Assembly (NCBI RefSeq): GCF_022012415.1
Contig: NZ_JAKLTR010000009.1
Location: 1-64,000 of the forward strand
DNA: 64,000 nucleotides
Direction: 5' to 3'
DNA from: Terrimonas ginsenosidimutans
Lineage (GTDB): Bacteria > Bacteroidota > Bacteroidia > Chitinophagales > Chitinophagaceae
Positions within the stretch are counted from its first letter, which is position 1. Every line of letters begins with the position of its first letter. A model generated the notes under the pieces. The model did no database searches and was not told the DNA's origin. It saw only the letters and a list, made by a program, of their open reading frames with translations. Made by a program: the position numbers and the translations under genes. Shown in pieces: positions 36,154-42,962 of the stretch.

Positions 36154-36900
36154 CTACATGCCCCTGAAGATCCTGAACTTCCCAAGACCCGCTTTCTGCA
36201 GGGCATACTGGAAACTCACACGCAAAACGCCCATTCCATACTTAACGCTCCTGCTGAAGTTGATCGAAGAAGCCTCGTCAAAATAACGGGTAGGGCATGT
36301 CACCTCGGCCACTTCAAATCCTTTATAAAAGATCTGGGCGATCATCTCATTGTCAAAAACGAAATCATCTGAATTATTCGTGAAAGGGATCGACTCCAGC
36401 ACGGTACGGCTGAAAGCCCTGTAGCCCGTATGGTATTCCGACAATTTCTGACGCATCAGCAGATTTTGCGAACCGGTCAGGAACCGGTTGAAGAAATACT
36501 TATATAATGGCATGCCGCCCTTCAGGGCTCCCCGCCCAAGGATCCTCGAACCAAAGACCACCGGATAAACCTTATTGGCTATAATAGCAGCCATCGGCTG
36601 GATCAATGCCGGCGTGTACTGGTAATCAGGATGCAGCATGATCACTATGTCTGCGCCCACTTCAAGAGCTTTGGCATAACACGACTTCTGATTGCCACCA
36701 TATCCCTTGTTCTTTTCATGACGGACGATATGCGTGATCCCGATCAGTTTTGCCACCTCGATCGTATTATCGCGGCTCGCATCATCTACCAGGATCACCT
36801 CATCCACGATCGAACGATCTATTTCCACATATGTTTGCTCAAGCGTTTTCGCCGCATTATAGGCCGGCAACACCACCACTACTTTCTGTCCATTGACCAT
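36154..36900 (-). CDS. GT2 glycosyltransferase (DPM1/GtrB-like)
   Basis: A 248-residue family 2 glycosyltransferase with a GT-A fold. Visible are VVVVLPAYNAAKTLEQTY, ILVDDASRDNTIEVA (first acidic nucleotide-sugar motif), KGYGGNQKSCY, IVIMLHPDYQY (the D-x-D-like metal site) and KLSEYHTGYRAFSRTVL, all seen in dolichyl/undecaprenyl-phosphate mannosyl- or glucosyltransferases. It lacks C-terminal membrane spans, so it would work at the membrane surface and hand sugar to polyprenyl phosphate. The open frame runs upstream to 37014 through repeat sequence, but the ATG at 36900 matches the family start (VNGQKVVVVLPAY). Confidence 0.9.
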   Translation of the reverse strand: MVNGQKVVVVLPAYNAAKTLEQTYVEIDRSIVDEVILVDDASRDNTIEVAKLIGITHIVRHEKNKGYGGNQKSCYAKALEVGADIVIMLHPDYQYTPALIQPMAAIIANKVYPVVFGSRILGRGALKGGMPLYKYFFNRFLTGSQNLLMRQKLSEYHTGYRAFSRTVLESIPFTNNSDDFVFDNEMIAQIFYKGFEVAEVTCPTRYFDEASSINFSRSVKYGMGVLRVSFQYALQKAGLGKFRIFRGM

Positions 36901-36985
36901 CAGGTTGAAATTGTGCGCAATAATAAAGAGAAAACGGCGAAGCGGCGGGAGAGAATTGCGGAAGTATTCCGAGGGACGATGGACA

Positions 36986-37203
36986 GTATCGCAGAGGACG
37001 CAAAGTAGCCGCAAAGGGCGCTAAGCATTTCCTTGCGTCCTTTGGGGTTACTTTGCGTTCTTTGCGATACTGTTTTATCCCTGTTTTGAAGTTCCTGAAT
37101 ATCCTACTGGCGTAACAATATCGCAGAGGACGCAAAGTAGCCGCAAAGGGCGCTAAGTATTTCCTTGCGTCCTTTGCGGTTACTTTGCGTCCTTTGCGAT
37201 ACT
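36986..37203. repeat. Two ~86-bp CGCAAAG hairpin repeats
   Basis: Two near-identical copies (36986-37071 and 37118-37203), 46 bp apart, each an imperfect hairpin: ATCGCAGAGGACGCAAAGTA and GCCGCAAAGGGCGC on one arm, CCTTTGCG and ACTTTGCGTCCTTTGCGAT on the other. They resemble the blocks at 6048-6231 and 30027-30079. Confidence 0.9.
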
Positions 37204-37269
37204 ATATTGCTCTTCCACCAGAAAACTTTTTGTTCAAACATCTGTTAAAGTCCAAACGATCCTTCACCA

Positions 37270-37305
37270 ACATTAAACACTTAAACTCTTAAACCTTTAA
37301 ACTTT
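37270..37305. repeat. Short 8-mer TTAAACTC-type array
   Basis: TTAAACAC, TTAAACTC, TTAAACCT, TTAAACTT in tandem just before the TTG start of the YjbQ gene. Same family as the arrays at 42742-42952, 46952-47066 and 63662-63708. Confidence 0.7.
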
Positions 37306-37311
37306 CTCCCC

Positions 37312-37734
37312 TTGCACTTCATCCAGCAACAGCTCCTCCTTCCCGAATATCCGCGCGGTTTTCACCTGATCACACGTGCCGTAACAGACGCCATCCCGGA
37401 ATTGCGGCAATTGCGGAAAGGAATGCTCCAGGTTTTTATACTGCATACATCGGCCTCCCTGACCATTAATGAAAACGCCGATCCAACCGTCAGAGAGGAC
37501 TTCGAAATGTTCTTCAGTAAGACAGTACCTGAAAATGATCCCGGCTATATTCACACAGACGAAGGCTCCGATGACATGCCCGCACACCTCAAAGCAGCAT
37601 TACTGGGGAGCTCCGTCCTGATCCCCGTCACCAACGGGCGCCTGAACCTCGGCACCTGGCAGGGCATCTATCTCTGTGAACACCGGAACCGCGGCGGAAG
37701 AAGGAAACTGGTCATCACGGCATGGGGAGAGTGA
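37312..37734 (+). CDS. YjbQ-family protein (secondary thiamine-phosphate synthase-like)
   Basis: A 140-residue protein of the YjbQ/UPF0047 family. Motifs are GMLQVFILHTSASLTINENADP, DFEMFFSKTVPEND, YIHTDEGSDDMPAHLKAALLGSSVLIPV, RLNLGTWQGIYLCEHR. The conserved His residues (LHTSAS, YIHTDEG, MPAHLKA, CEHRNRGG) are intact. Reports describe weak thiamine-phosphate synthase activity in the family; the true role is unclear. The start is TTG at 37312; no ATG lies upstream in a believable position and the family start fits at once. It follows a short repeat array directly and precedes the START protein by 60 bp, probably one operon. Confidence 0.9.
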   Translation: MHFIQQQLLLPEYPRGFHLITRAVTDAIPELRQLRKGMLQVFILHTSASLTINENADPTVREDFEMFFSKTVPENDPGYIHTDEGSDDMPAHLKAALLGSSVLIPVTNGRLNLGTWQGIYLCEHRNRGGRRKLVITAWGE

Positions 37735-37794
37735 TATTGGAGGAGTTTTTGCACCATCCCGCGAAGAGAACCCACAGAATAAAAAGTATATAAT

Positions 37795-38454
37795 ATGAAT
37801 CAGACAGGCATGAAACATTCTATTACAGGATTTACATTGCTGCTGTTCCTGTCCGTACAGGCTATAGCGCAGAAAGACTGGGAATTGAAACTCGACAAAC
37901 AGAACGTTAAAGTATACACTAAAACCCAGGAAGGCTCCAACCTGAAAGCGATCAAAGTGAGTTGCGAACTGAATACTACCCTCACCAAATTAACAGCCGT
38001 CGTGTTCGATGTGAATGCAGGAACCGAATGGGTATACAGTACCAAACTCTGTTCACTCGTCAGGCAGGTATCCCCTTCTGAACTGTATTATTATTCGGAA
38101 GTAAGTCTGCCCTGGCCATTCAGTAACCGTGATTTCGTAGCACATCTCGTAGCAAAACAGGATCCTGCCACCAAAGTCGTTACGATCACCGGCCCCGTTG
38201 CACCTGATCTTGTGCCCGAGAAAAAAGGAATTGTGCGCGTAAGCAAATCATACGGACGGTGGATCATCACACCAAAAGCGAAAGACCTTGTTCACCTTGA
38301 ATACATGCTGGAAACAGACCCGGGCGGCTCCATCCCCGCATGGCTGGTAAACATGTTTGTTACAAAAGGGCCTTACGAAACTTTCAAGAAACTGAAAGAG
38401 CAATTGAATAAACCGAAGTATGCCAGTGTCAAACTTCCGTTTGTTACAGACTAA
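37795..38454 (+). CDS. START-domain exported protein
   Basis: A 219-residue protein with a signal peptide (HSITGFTLLLFLSVQAIAQ, start at 37795 or the ATG at 37810) and a START-like lipid-binding fold: KLDKQNVKVYTKTQEGSNLKAIK (split by a turn), VFDVNAGTEWVYSTKLCSLV, YYYSEVSLPWPFSNRDFVAHL, LVHLEYMLETDPGGSIPAWLVNMFVTKGPYETF. The PWPFSNRD and GGSIPAWLVN motifs are typical START signatures. It is probably periplasmic and may carry a hydrophobic ligand between membranes. It shares a likely operon with the YjbQ gene. Confidence 0.85.
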   Translation: MNQTGMKHSITGFTLLLFLSVQAIAQKDWELKLDKQNVKVYTKTQEGSNLKAIKVSCELNTTLTKLTAVVFDVNAGTEWVYSTKLCSLVRQVSPSELYYYSEVSLPWPFSNRDFVAHLVAKQDPATKVVTITGPVAPDLVPEKKGIVRVSKSYGRWIITPKAKDLVHLEYMLETDPGGSIPAWLVNMFVTKGPYETFKKLKEQLNKPKYASVKLPFVTD

Positions 38455-38460
38455 GTCATA

Positions 38461-38481
38461 AGCGGCCAATAGAAGGCCGCT
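38461..38481 (+). terminator. Weak hairpin after the START gene
   Basis: AGCGGCC/GGCCGCT stem with 7-nt loop, 6 bp past the stop codon, but without a T run. Confidence 0.4.
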
Positions 38482-38656
38482 CCACCTGCCATACCAGCCG
38501 TGGGCCGGTCACGAACATTTACAACCGGCATCGCATCGGCCAGCCACCATTGCCGCCATTCGCGTTCCATACAACTAATGCCCCGTTCCAGACATTGCGC
38601 CTTTGCATTAAACAGATTACTTATGCTATATTGTACAGACAAAATCACTCCTGACA

Positions 38657-41242
38657 ATGATGCGCACAGTGCGAAGCAGTTGCTGCTTCCTGCCATACCT
38701 CTTTTGCTTTGCCACAATATTGTTTGCGCAACCACTGTGCGCGCAGCAATCCGCTGACAGTATAACCGTGACCATAGCCCCGGATTATGACAACGTATCC
38801 GGACTGCACCGGTTCTTCCTCGGCGAAAATTATCGTAAGCTCTGGGCTACACCCGTCACCGTAAGGATCATACACCTCAACCGCGAAAAAGGCGGACTGC
38901 AGATCGAACAGGAAGGTGGCGGACAACAAACCCGGTCACTCCGGTTACGCGATCATTCGGGAAAAGAATGGGTTTTGCGAAGCGTTCAGAAATATCCTGA
39001 ACGGCAACTTCCCCCAAGATTGAAAGAGACCATCGCACGTGATATTCTCCGTGACCAGGTAGCCACCGCCAACCCATTCGCTGCGATCACCGTTCCGCCG
39101 CTTGCGGAAGCACTCGGAATCCCCCACTCCAACCCCGAGATCGTTTACGTAGCTACAGACACTGCTCTCGGAAACTATAATGAGACATTTGCCGGAAAAA
39201 TATTCCTGCTCGAAGAAAGGCAGCCCGCCGGATCCGGTAAAACAGACAATACAGCCCAACTACAGAAAAAACTCCTGGAAGACAATGATGTAAGCGTAGA
39301 TCAGCGTCTTGTACTGCGGGCGCGACTGCTCGATATGTTGCTGGGCGACTGGGACCGACATGAAGATCAATGGAGATGGGAAAAGATAAAGGAAGGTAAG
39401 AATACAGTGTATGCCCCGGTGCCGCGTGATCGTGACCAGGTATACTATCAGACCTCCGGCGTATTCCCCTGGATCGTCTCCCATCAGTGGCTGAAATCAA
39501 AATTTCAACCCTATCGCGAACAGATCAGGGACATCAAAGGCTGGAACTTCAATGCACGCTATTTTGACCGTTACTTCCTGACATCACTGGATGAGTCAGA
39601 CTGGAAGAACGAGATCAAACTGGTACAACAGACATTATCAGACAGCTTGATCACAAAGGCGATCCGGCGTATGCCTCCCTCCATTTACCAGATCGCCGGT
39701 GAAGAAACGATCAGGATCATGATCGCCCGCAGAAACAACCTCCTCAGATCCGCATTGGAATATTATCGTTTCCTCTCTGTTTATGTGGATATTACAGCTT
39801 CCGGCAAACGCGAACACTTTGACATAAAACAGGACGGTGAGCAGATCAGCGTCAGCATCTACAAACAAAAAAAAGACAGCACCCGGAATGACCGGATCTT
39901 CCATCGCAATTTTGATCCGGCAATTACAAAAGAGATCAGGCTCTATGGTTTTGACGGAGAAGATGAGTTCTATGTACATGCACCGATCACTTCCCCCATC
40001 CGTATCCGTATGATCGGAGGCGGAGGCGAAGACCGCTTCATTATAGACAGCAACACCAATCACCGGAAAAAACTTTACATCTATGACCGGTCAGATAAGC
40101 TGAACGGGTTCCCCTCCCGCAAACTCGCAAAGATCATCACCGGCACAGACAGCAGCATCAACAGCTTTGAGCCGAACAGTTTCCAGTATGACCGGTTTGA
40201 GCCCGTCACACTGGCACATTATAATACCGATATCGGCATCAGCCTGATCCTCGGCGCAGCACTTACCAGACACGGATTCCGCCGAACACCGTACGCGTAC
40301 AAACATCAGCTGCTGATGGATTATTCATTCGCCAGAAGATCCTTCCTGTTTACCTACATGGCCGACTACAAAAAAGCATTCGGCAAAAATGATCTGAATA
40401 TCAATATCGTTTCACACGGTCCGAATAATGTCAGCAACTTCTTTGGCATTGGCAACGAAAGCCTGTTTGAAAATAAAGGAGATAAAAAGATCCTGTATTA
40501 CCGCAACCGCTACGACTATGTGGAGGCAGATATCCGGATCAGCAGGACGCTCCGTCACTTCACCATCAACGGCGGTCTTGCGGGGCAGTATTACACCAGC
40601 AAGGCGGTCAACAATGAGTTTAAATACCTGAAGGAATTCGACCAGCAGCATCCGGATGCAAATGTGTTCTCTTCAGGATTCTATCTTGGCGCAACAGGTG
40701 CGGCGGAACTGGATACAAGGCAGAACAAAACATTCCCTTCACAAGGCATTCACTGGTATACCAGGTTAACAGCAATGCAACAATGGGGAAAGCAGAAAGA
40801 CAGTTACGGACAGATCAGTTCTGAATTCAGTTTCTATCTCAATCCCGACAAACACGCTACGCTGATATTTGCCAATAGAACCGGCGCCGGCACAACGGTC
40901 GGGGATCCCGCCTATTTCCAGTTATTGAAACTTGGTGGCCCGCAAACACTGCGCGGCTTTCATACCTGGAGATTTTCAGGTAAGACAATGCTCTATAATA
41001 ACTTCGAACTAAGGCTGAAGCTATTCAACTTCAACTCCTACCTTCTCCCCGGCTCCGTGGGCGTGATCGGATTTGATGATATCGGAAGGATATGGCAACC
41101 GGGAGAGCATTCCACGGAATGGCATAATGGATATGGAGCGGGCTTATATGTTAATCCCGTAGAGTTGGTGCTGATACAATTCTCAAAAGGCTTCTCGAAG
41201 GAAGGATCGATCAATTACCTGACGATCGGATACAGGTTTTAA
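38657..41242 (+). CDS. Kinase-like domain fused to an outer-membrane beta-barrel
   Basis: An 861-residue exported protein. Signal peptide 1-29 (LFAQPLCAQ). Residues ~85-270 hold a domain whose signature is unlike any ordinary barrel: EWVLRSVQKYP (105-115), a helical region, then RLLDMLLGDWDRHEDQWRW (222-241) and YAPVPRDRDQVYY (252-264). The D-R-H motif 20 residues before an R-D-R-D motif is the arrangement seen in the HipA/Fam20/CotH atypical kinase folds (G-N-x-D-R-H, then an Asp-containing metal loop). Residues ~270-520 are a beta-rich linker with Gly-rich GEDEFYVHAP and GGGGEDRFI motifs; from ~530 to 861 it is a barrel of the BamA/TamA type (YKHQLLMDYSF, FPSQGIHWYTRL, GGPQTLRGFHTWRFSG, IQFSKGFSKEGSINYLTIGYRF ending in Phe). 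ATG-ATG start. The family label for barrel plus this N-terminal domain is known to me; kinase function is inference. Confidence 0.8.
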   Translation: MMRTVRSSCCFLPYLFCFATILFAQPLCAQQSADSITVTIAPDYDNVSGLHRFFLGENYRKLWATPVTVRIIHLNREKGGLQIEQEGGGQQTRSLRLRDHSGKEWVLRSVQKYPERQLPPRLKETIARDILRDQVATANPFAAITVPPLAEALGIPHSNPEIVYVATDTALGNYNETFAGKIFLLEERQPAGSGKTDNTAQLQKKLLEDNDVSVDQRLVLRARLLDMLLGDWDRHEDQWRWEKIKEGKNTVYAPVPRDRDQVYYQTSGVFPWIVSHQWLKSKFQPYREQIRDIKGWNFNARYFDRYFLTSLDESDWKNEIKLVQQTLSDSLITKAIRRMPPSIYQIAGEETIRIMIARRNNLLRSALEYYRFLSVYVDITASGKREHFDIKQDGEQISVSIYKQKKDSTRNDRIFHRNFDPAITKEIRLYGFDGEDEFYVHAPITSPIRIRMIGGGGEDRFIIDSNTNHRKKLYIYDRSDKLNGFPSRKLAKIITGTDSSINSFEPNSFQYDRFEPVTLAHYNTDIGISLILGAALTRHGFRRTPYAYKHQLLMDYSFARRSFLFTYMADYKKAFGKNDLNINIVSHGPNNVSNFFGIGNESLFENKGDKKILYYRNRYDYVEADIRISRTLRHFTINGGLAGQYYTSKAVNNEFKYLKEFDQQHPDANVFSSGFYLGATGAAELDTRQNKTFPSQGIHWYTRLTAMQQWGKQKDSYGQISSEFSFYLNPDKHATLIFANRTGAGTTVGDPAYFQLLKLGGPQTLRGFHTWRFSGKTMLYNNFELRLKLFNFNSYLLPGSVGVIGFDDIGRIWQPGEHSTEWHNGYGAGLYVNPVELVLIQFSKGFSKEGSINYLTIGYRF

Positions 41243-41314
41243 CACTTCGTGGAAGCCTTATTCCATGCAATGATAAGCCGCTCCAATGGTAAAACATACG
41301 CCGGATCGCCAAGA

Positions 41315-41758
41315 CTAACGGATCTGCCTGAGCGTCGCATTAAGGCGTTGTAAAAAACTGATAGCCTGGTCTATCTCCCTTCCGGAAACCCCTTCCAGCG
41401 CCTGTATATATAATGAAGCCGAAATACTCACAGCATCCTCCTGCAGCTTCCGTCCGGTAACAGTAAGATGCACGATCCTCGCCCGTCCATCAACGGCATC
41501 TTTCCTGGTACGCACCAGCCCTTGCTCTATCAGATTCGTCAGCATCCTGGTAACCGTTGTCTTATCCCTTTCCAGCCGCCGGCTGATCTCCTGCTGATTG
41601 ATCCCATCCTCCTGCGCCAGCAACATAAGAATGGCAAACTGCTCCGGTGTGATCGGCAGGGCACTCCGCTGAAAAGCCGCCGCCAATGCCCGGGTAAAAT
41701 GATGGGAGAACGATGAGATGAGATAAACAATATTGTCGTCCAGGTTGCGGTCCGCCAT
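41315..41758 (-). CDS. MarR-family transcriptional regulator
   Basis: A 147-residue regulator with the MarR winged helix: ALPITPEQFAILMLLAQEDG, the recognition helix region INQQEISRRLERDKTTVTRMLTNLIEQGLV, the wing RTRKDAVDGRARIVHLT and a C-terminal dimer helix (FLQRLNATLRQ). MarR proteins repress genes for efflux, oxidation or aromatic stress and usually their own gene. A 44-bp perfect palindrome ends exactly at its start codon (41759-41802), so autoregulation is strongly suggested. No efflux or oxidase gene lies next to it; the divergent neighbour is the SWIB protein, 460 bp away. Confidence 0.95.
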   Translation of the reverse strand: MADRNLDDNIVYLISSFSHHFTRALAAAFQRSALPITPEQFAILMLLAQEDGINQQEISRRLERDKTTVTRMLTNLIEQGLVRTRKDAVDGRARIVHLTVTGRKLQEDAVSISASLYIQALEGVSGREIDQAISFLQRLNATLRQIR

Positions 41759-41802
41759 AGATTTTCTATTTTAGTTGTATCTACAACTAAAATAGAAAAT
41801 CT
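41759..41802. promoter_or_regulatory. Perfect 21-bp inverted repeat, MarR operator
   Basis: Two exact 21-bp arms (41759-41779 and 41782-41802) with a 2-bp centre, core TAGTTGTATCTACAACTA, of the type bound by MarR dimers. One arm ends at the marR start codon with no gap, so a bound protein would block transcription, and the transcript itself could fold into a hairpin that hides the start. Confidence 0.85.
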
Positions 41803-41850
41803 TCGTGGTTTTCCCTGCTAAAATCTATCTGGCACCAGTAATTATACCTG

Positions 41851-42150
41851 TTTTCCCCTATGAAAAAGCGGTCTGCTTGTAAAAAAACAGCGATTCTCCC
41901 CTATGAAAACAACCGTTTTCTCCTCTGAAAACAGCTTTTTCCCACACCAGTTATCCCCATTTAACAAGATTTTTTTCGGGCTTTTTCATAGGAGAAAATA
42001 CTCCGGAACGCTTCGGCACAATAAAGGGTATACTACAGAACAAAACGCATACAACCCGCTACAGTAAAGGGTTTCAACAGATCTATCAATGAAATTTATA
42101 TATAAAAGAAGTCATTCTCCCTATGAAAACAGTGTTTTTCATAGGGAGAA
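41851..42150. repeat. Six dispersed CTATGAAAA motifs
   Basis: Copies at 41851-41867, 41894-41910 and 41916-41933 in one orientation (TTCTCCCCTATGAAAAC type), one inverted at 41982-41999 (TTTTTCATAGGAGAAAAT), and an inverted pair at 42115-42130/42134-42150 that forms a perfect hairpin (TTCTCCCTATGAAAACA... ). Each contains ATGAAAA but only short, unrelated frames follow, so these are not start sites of small genes. Confidence 0.8.
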
Positions 42151-42189
42151 CTTATAAACAATTCGTTCCCGCGGGGAAAGATGGTGATG

Positions 42190-42218
42190 TTTGTATCTGT
42201 AGCAATTGCTTATATTAG
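42190..42218 (+). promoter_or_regulatory. Putative promoter of the SWIB gene
   Basis: TTTG (42190-42193), 17-bp spacer, TATATTAG (42211-42218), close to the TTTG/TAnnTTTG pattern. The start codon is 47 bp further. Confidence 0.35.
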
Positions 42219-42264
42219 CTATGGTTTAGAACCTAATTTTTAAACAACCATTAAATTCAGCACA

Positions 42265-42672
42265 ATGGCTACAAAGAAGAAAGCAGCTCCTAAAAAAGCA
42301 GCAAAAAAAGCAGCTCCTAAAAAGGCAGCTCCTAAAAAAGCAGCAAAAAAAGCGGCTCCTAAAAAAGCAGCTCCTAAGAAAGCAGCTCCAAAAAAAGCAG
42401 CTCCTAAGAAAAAATCAGCTCGTAAACCTAACGCAGCTTTCATGAAACCCCTCACTCCAAGCGCAGTTCTTGCTGACGTGATCGGTAACAAAGAAGTTCC
42501 GCGTACTGAGATCATCAAAAAGATCTGGGACTATATCAAAAAGAACAAATTACAGGATCAGAAGAACAAGCGTATGATCAATGCAGACGCTAAACTGAAA
42601 GCTCTGTTTGCTGGTAAAGCACAGATCTCTATGTTCGATCTCGCTAAGATCGTAGGTAAGAACGTAAGCTAA
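42265..42672 (+). CDS. SWIB-domain protein with histone H1-like tail
   Basis: A 135-residue basic protein. Residues 1-57 are a lysine/alanine/proline-rich tail built from KKAAP and KKAA repeats, like the C-terminal tail of histone H1 and of chlamydial Hc1/Hc2-type proteins. Residues ~58-133 are a SWIB/MDM2 domain (MKPLTPSAVLADVIGNKEVP, IIKKIWDYIKKNKLQDQKNK, MINADAKLKALFAGKAQISM, LAKIVG), a protein-interaction fold first seen in eukaryotic chromatin remodelling subunits and common in chlamydial and bacteroidotal proteins. The tail would bind DNA and the SWIB domain a partner, so a nucleoid-organising role is plausible. The repeat DNA (42277-42420) uses variable GCAGCTCCTAAAAAA units that can change in copy number without frameshift. 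Confidence 0.93.
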   Translation: MATKKKAAPKKAAKKAAPKKAAPKKAAKKAAPKKAAPKKAAPKKAAPKKKSARKPNAAFMKPLTPSAVLADVIGNKEVPRTEIIKKIWDYIKKNKLQDQKNKRMINADAKLKALFAGKAQISMFDLAKIVGKNVS

Positions 42673-42700
42673 TACAGCCTGTCATATAGGACAAAATTGA

Positions 42701-42728
42701 AGCCCGAACGGATGTTGGGGCTTTTTTT
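42701..42728 (+). terminator. Terminator of the SWIB gene
   Basis: 9-bp stem (AGCCCGAAC with GTTGGGGCT, one mismatch), 4-nt loop, then TTTTTT; 29 bp after the stop codon. Confidence 0.85.
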
Positions 42729-42741
42729 ATGGGAAGGGCAG

Positions 42742-42952
42742 AGGTTTAAGAGTTTAAAAGGTTAAGAGGTTAAGAGTTTAAAAGTTTAATAGTTTAAGAG
42801 TTTAAAAGTTTAAGAGGTTAAGAGGTTTAAGAGGTTTGATAAGTTTTTCAAAGGTTGCAAATGCTCTCGTAGCCTGGTTAAGGTCCAGAGAGTATATCGA
42901 ACCTCTTAAACTATTAAACTCTTAAACTCTTAAACTCTTAAACTTTTAAACC
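42742..42952. repeat. Inverted arrays of the 8-mer AGTTTAAG
   Basis: About eleven units (AGTTTAAA, AGTTTAAT, AGTTTAAG, AGGTTAAG and variants) at 42742-42839, a 60-bp unique spacer, then about six inverted units (TTAAACTC, TTAAACTT) at 42901-42952. The two sides can pair. Located between the SWIB terminator and the end of the carboxylesterase gene. Confidence 0.9.
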
Positions 42953-42962
42953 TTCTCCCCCC

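Larger units (their letters stand above)
36901..37311. other. Intergenic region between divergent genes, repeats only
   Basis: About 410 bp between the GT2 gene and the YjbQ gene. Most is taken by two hairpin repeats (36986-37203) and an 8-mer TTAAACTC-type stretch at 37270-37305. No other gene. Confidence 0.65.
41803..42264. other. Regulatory region upstream of the SWIB gene, motif cluster
   Basis: About 460 bp with no gene. It contains six copies of a TTCTCC(C)CTATGAAAA motif, listed separately, and a promoter-like box near 42190-42218. Confidence 0.7.

Noticed and set aside
36901-37014. N-terminal extension of the GT2 frame
   Set aside because: Encoded partly by the CGCAAAG hairpin repeat and not present in family members.
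42123-42218. 31-codon frame starting at a CTATGAAAA motif (MKTVFFIGRTYK...)
   Set aside because: Starts inside the motif but the other copies do not open similar frames, so the motif is not a leader-peptide start.
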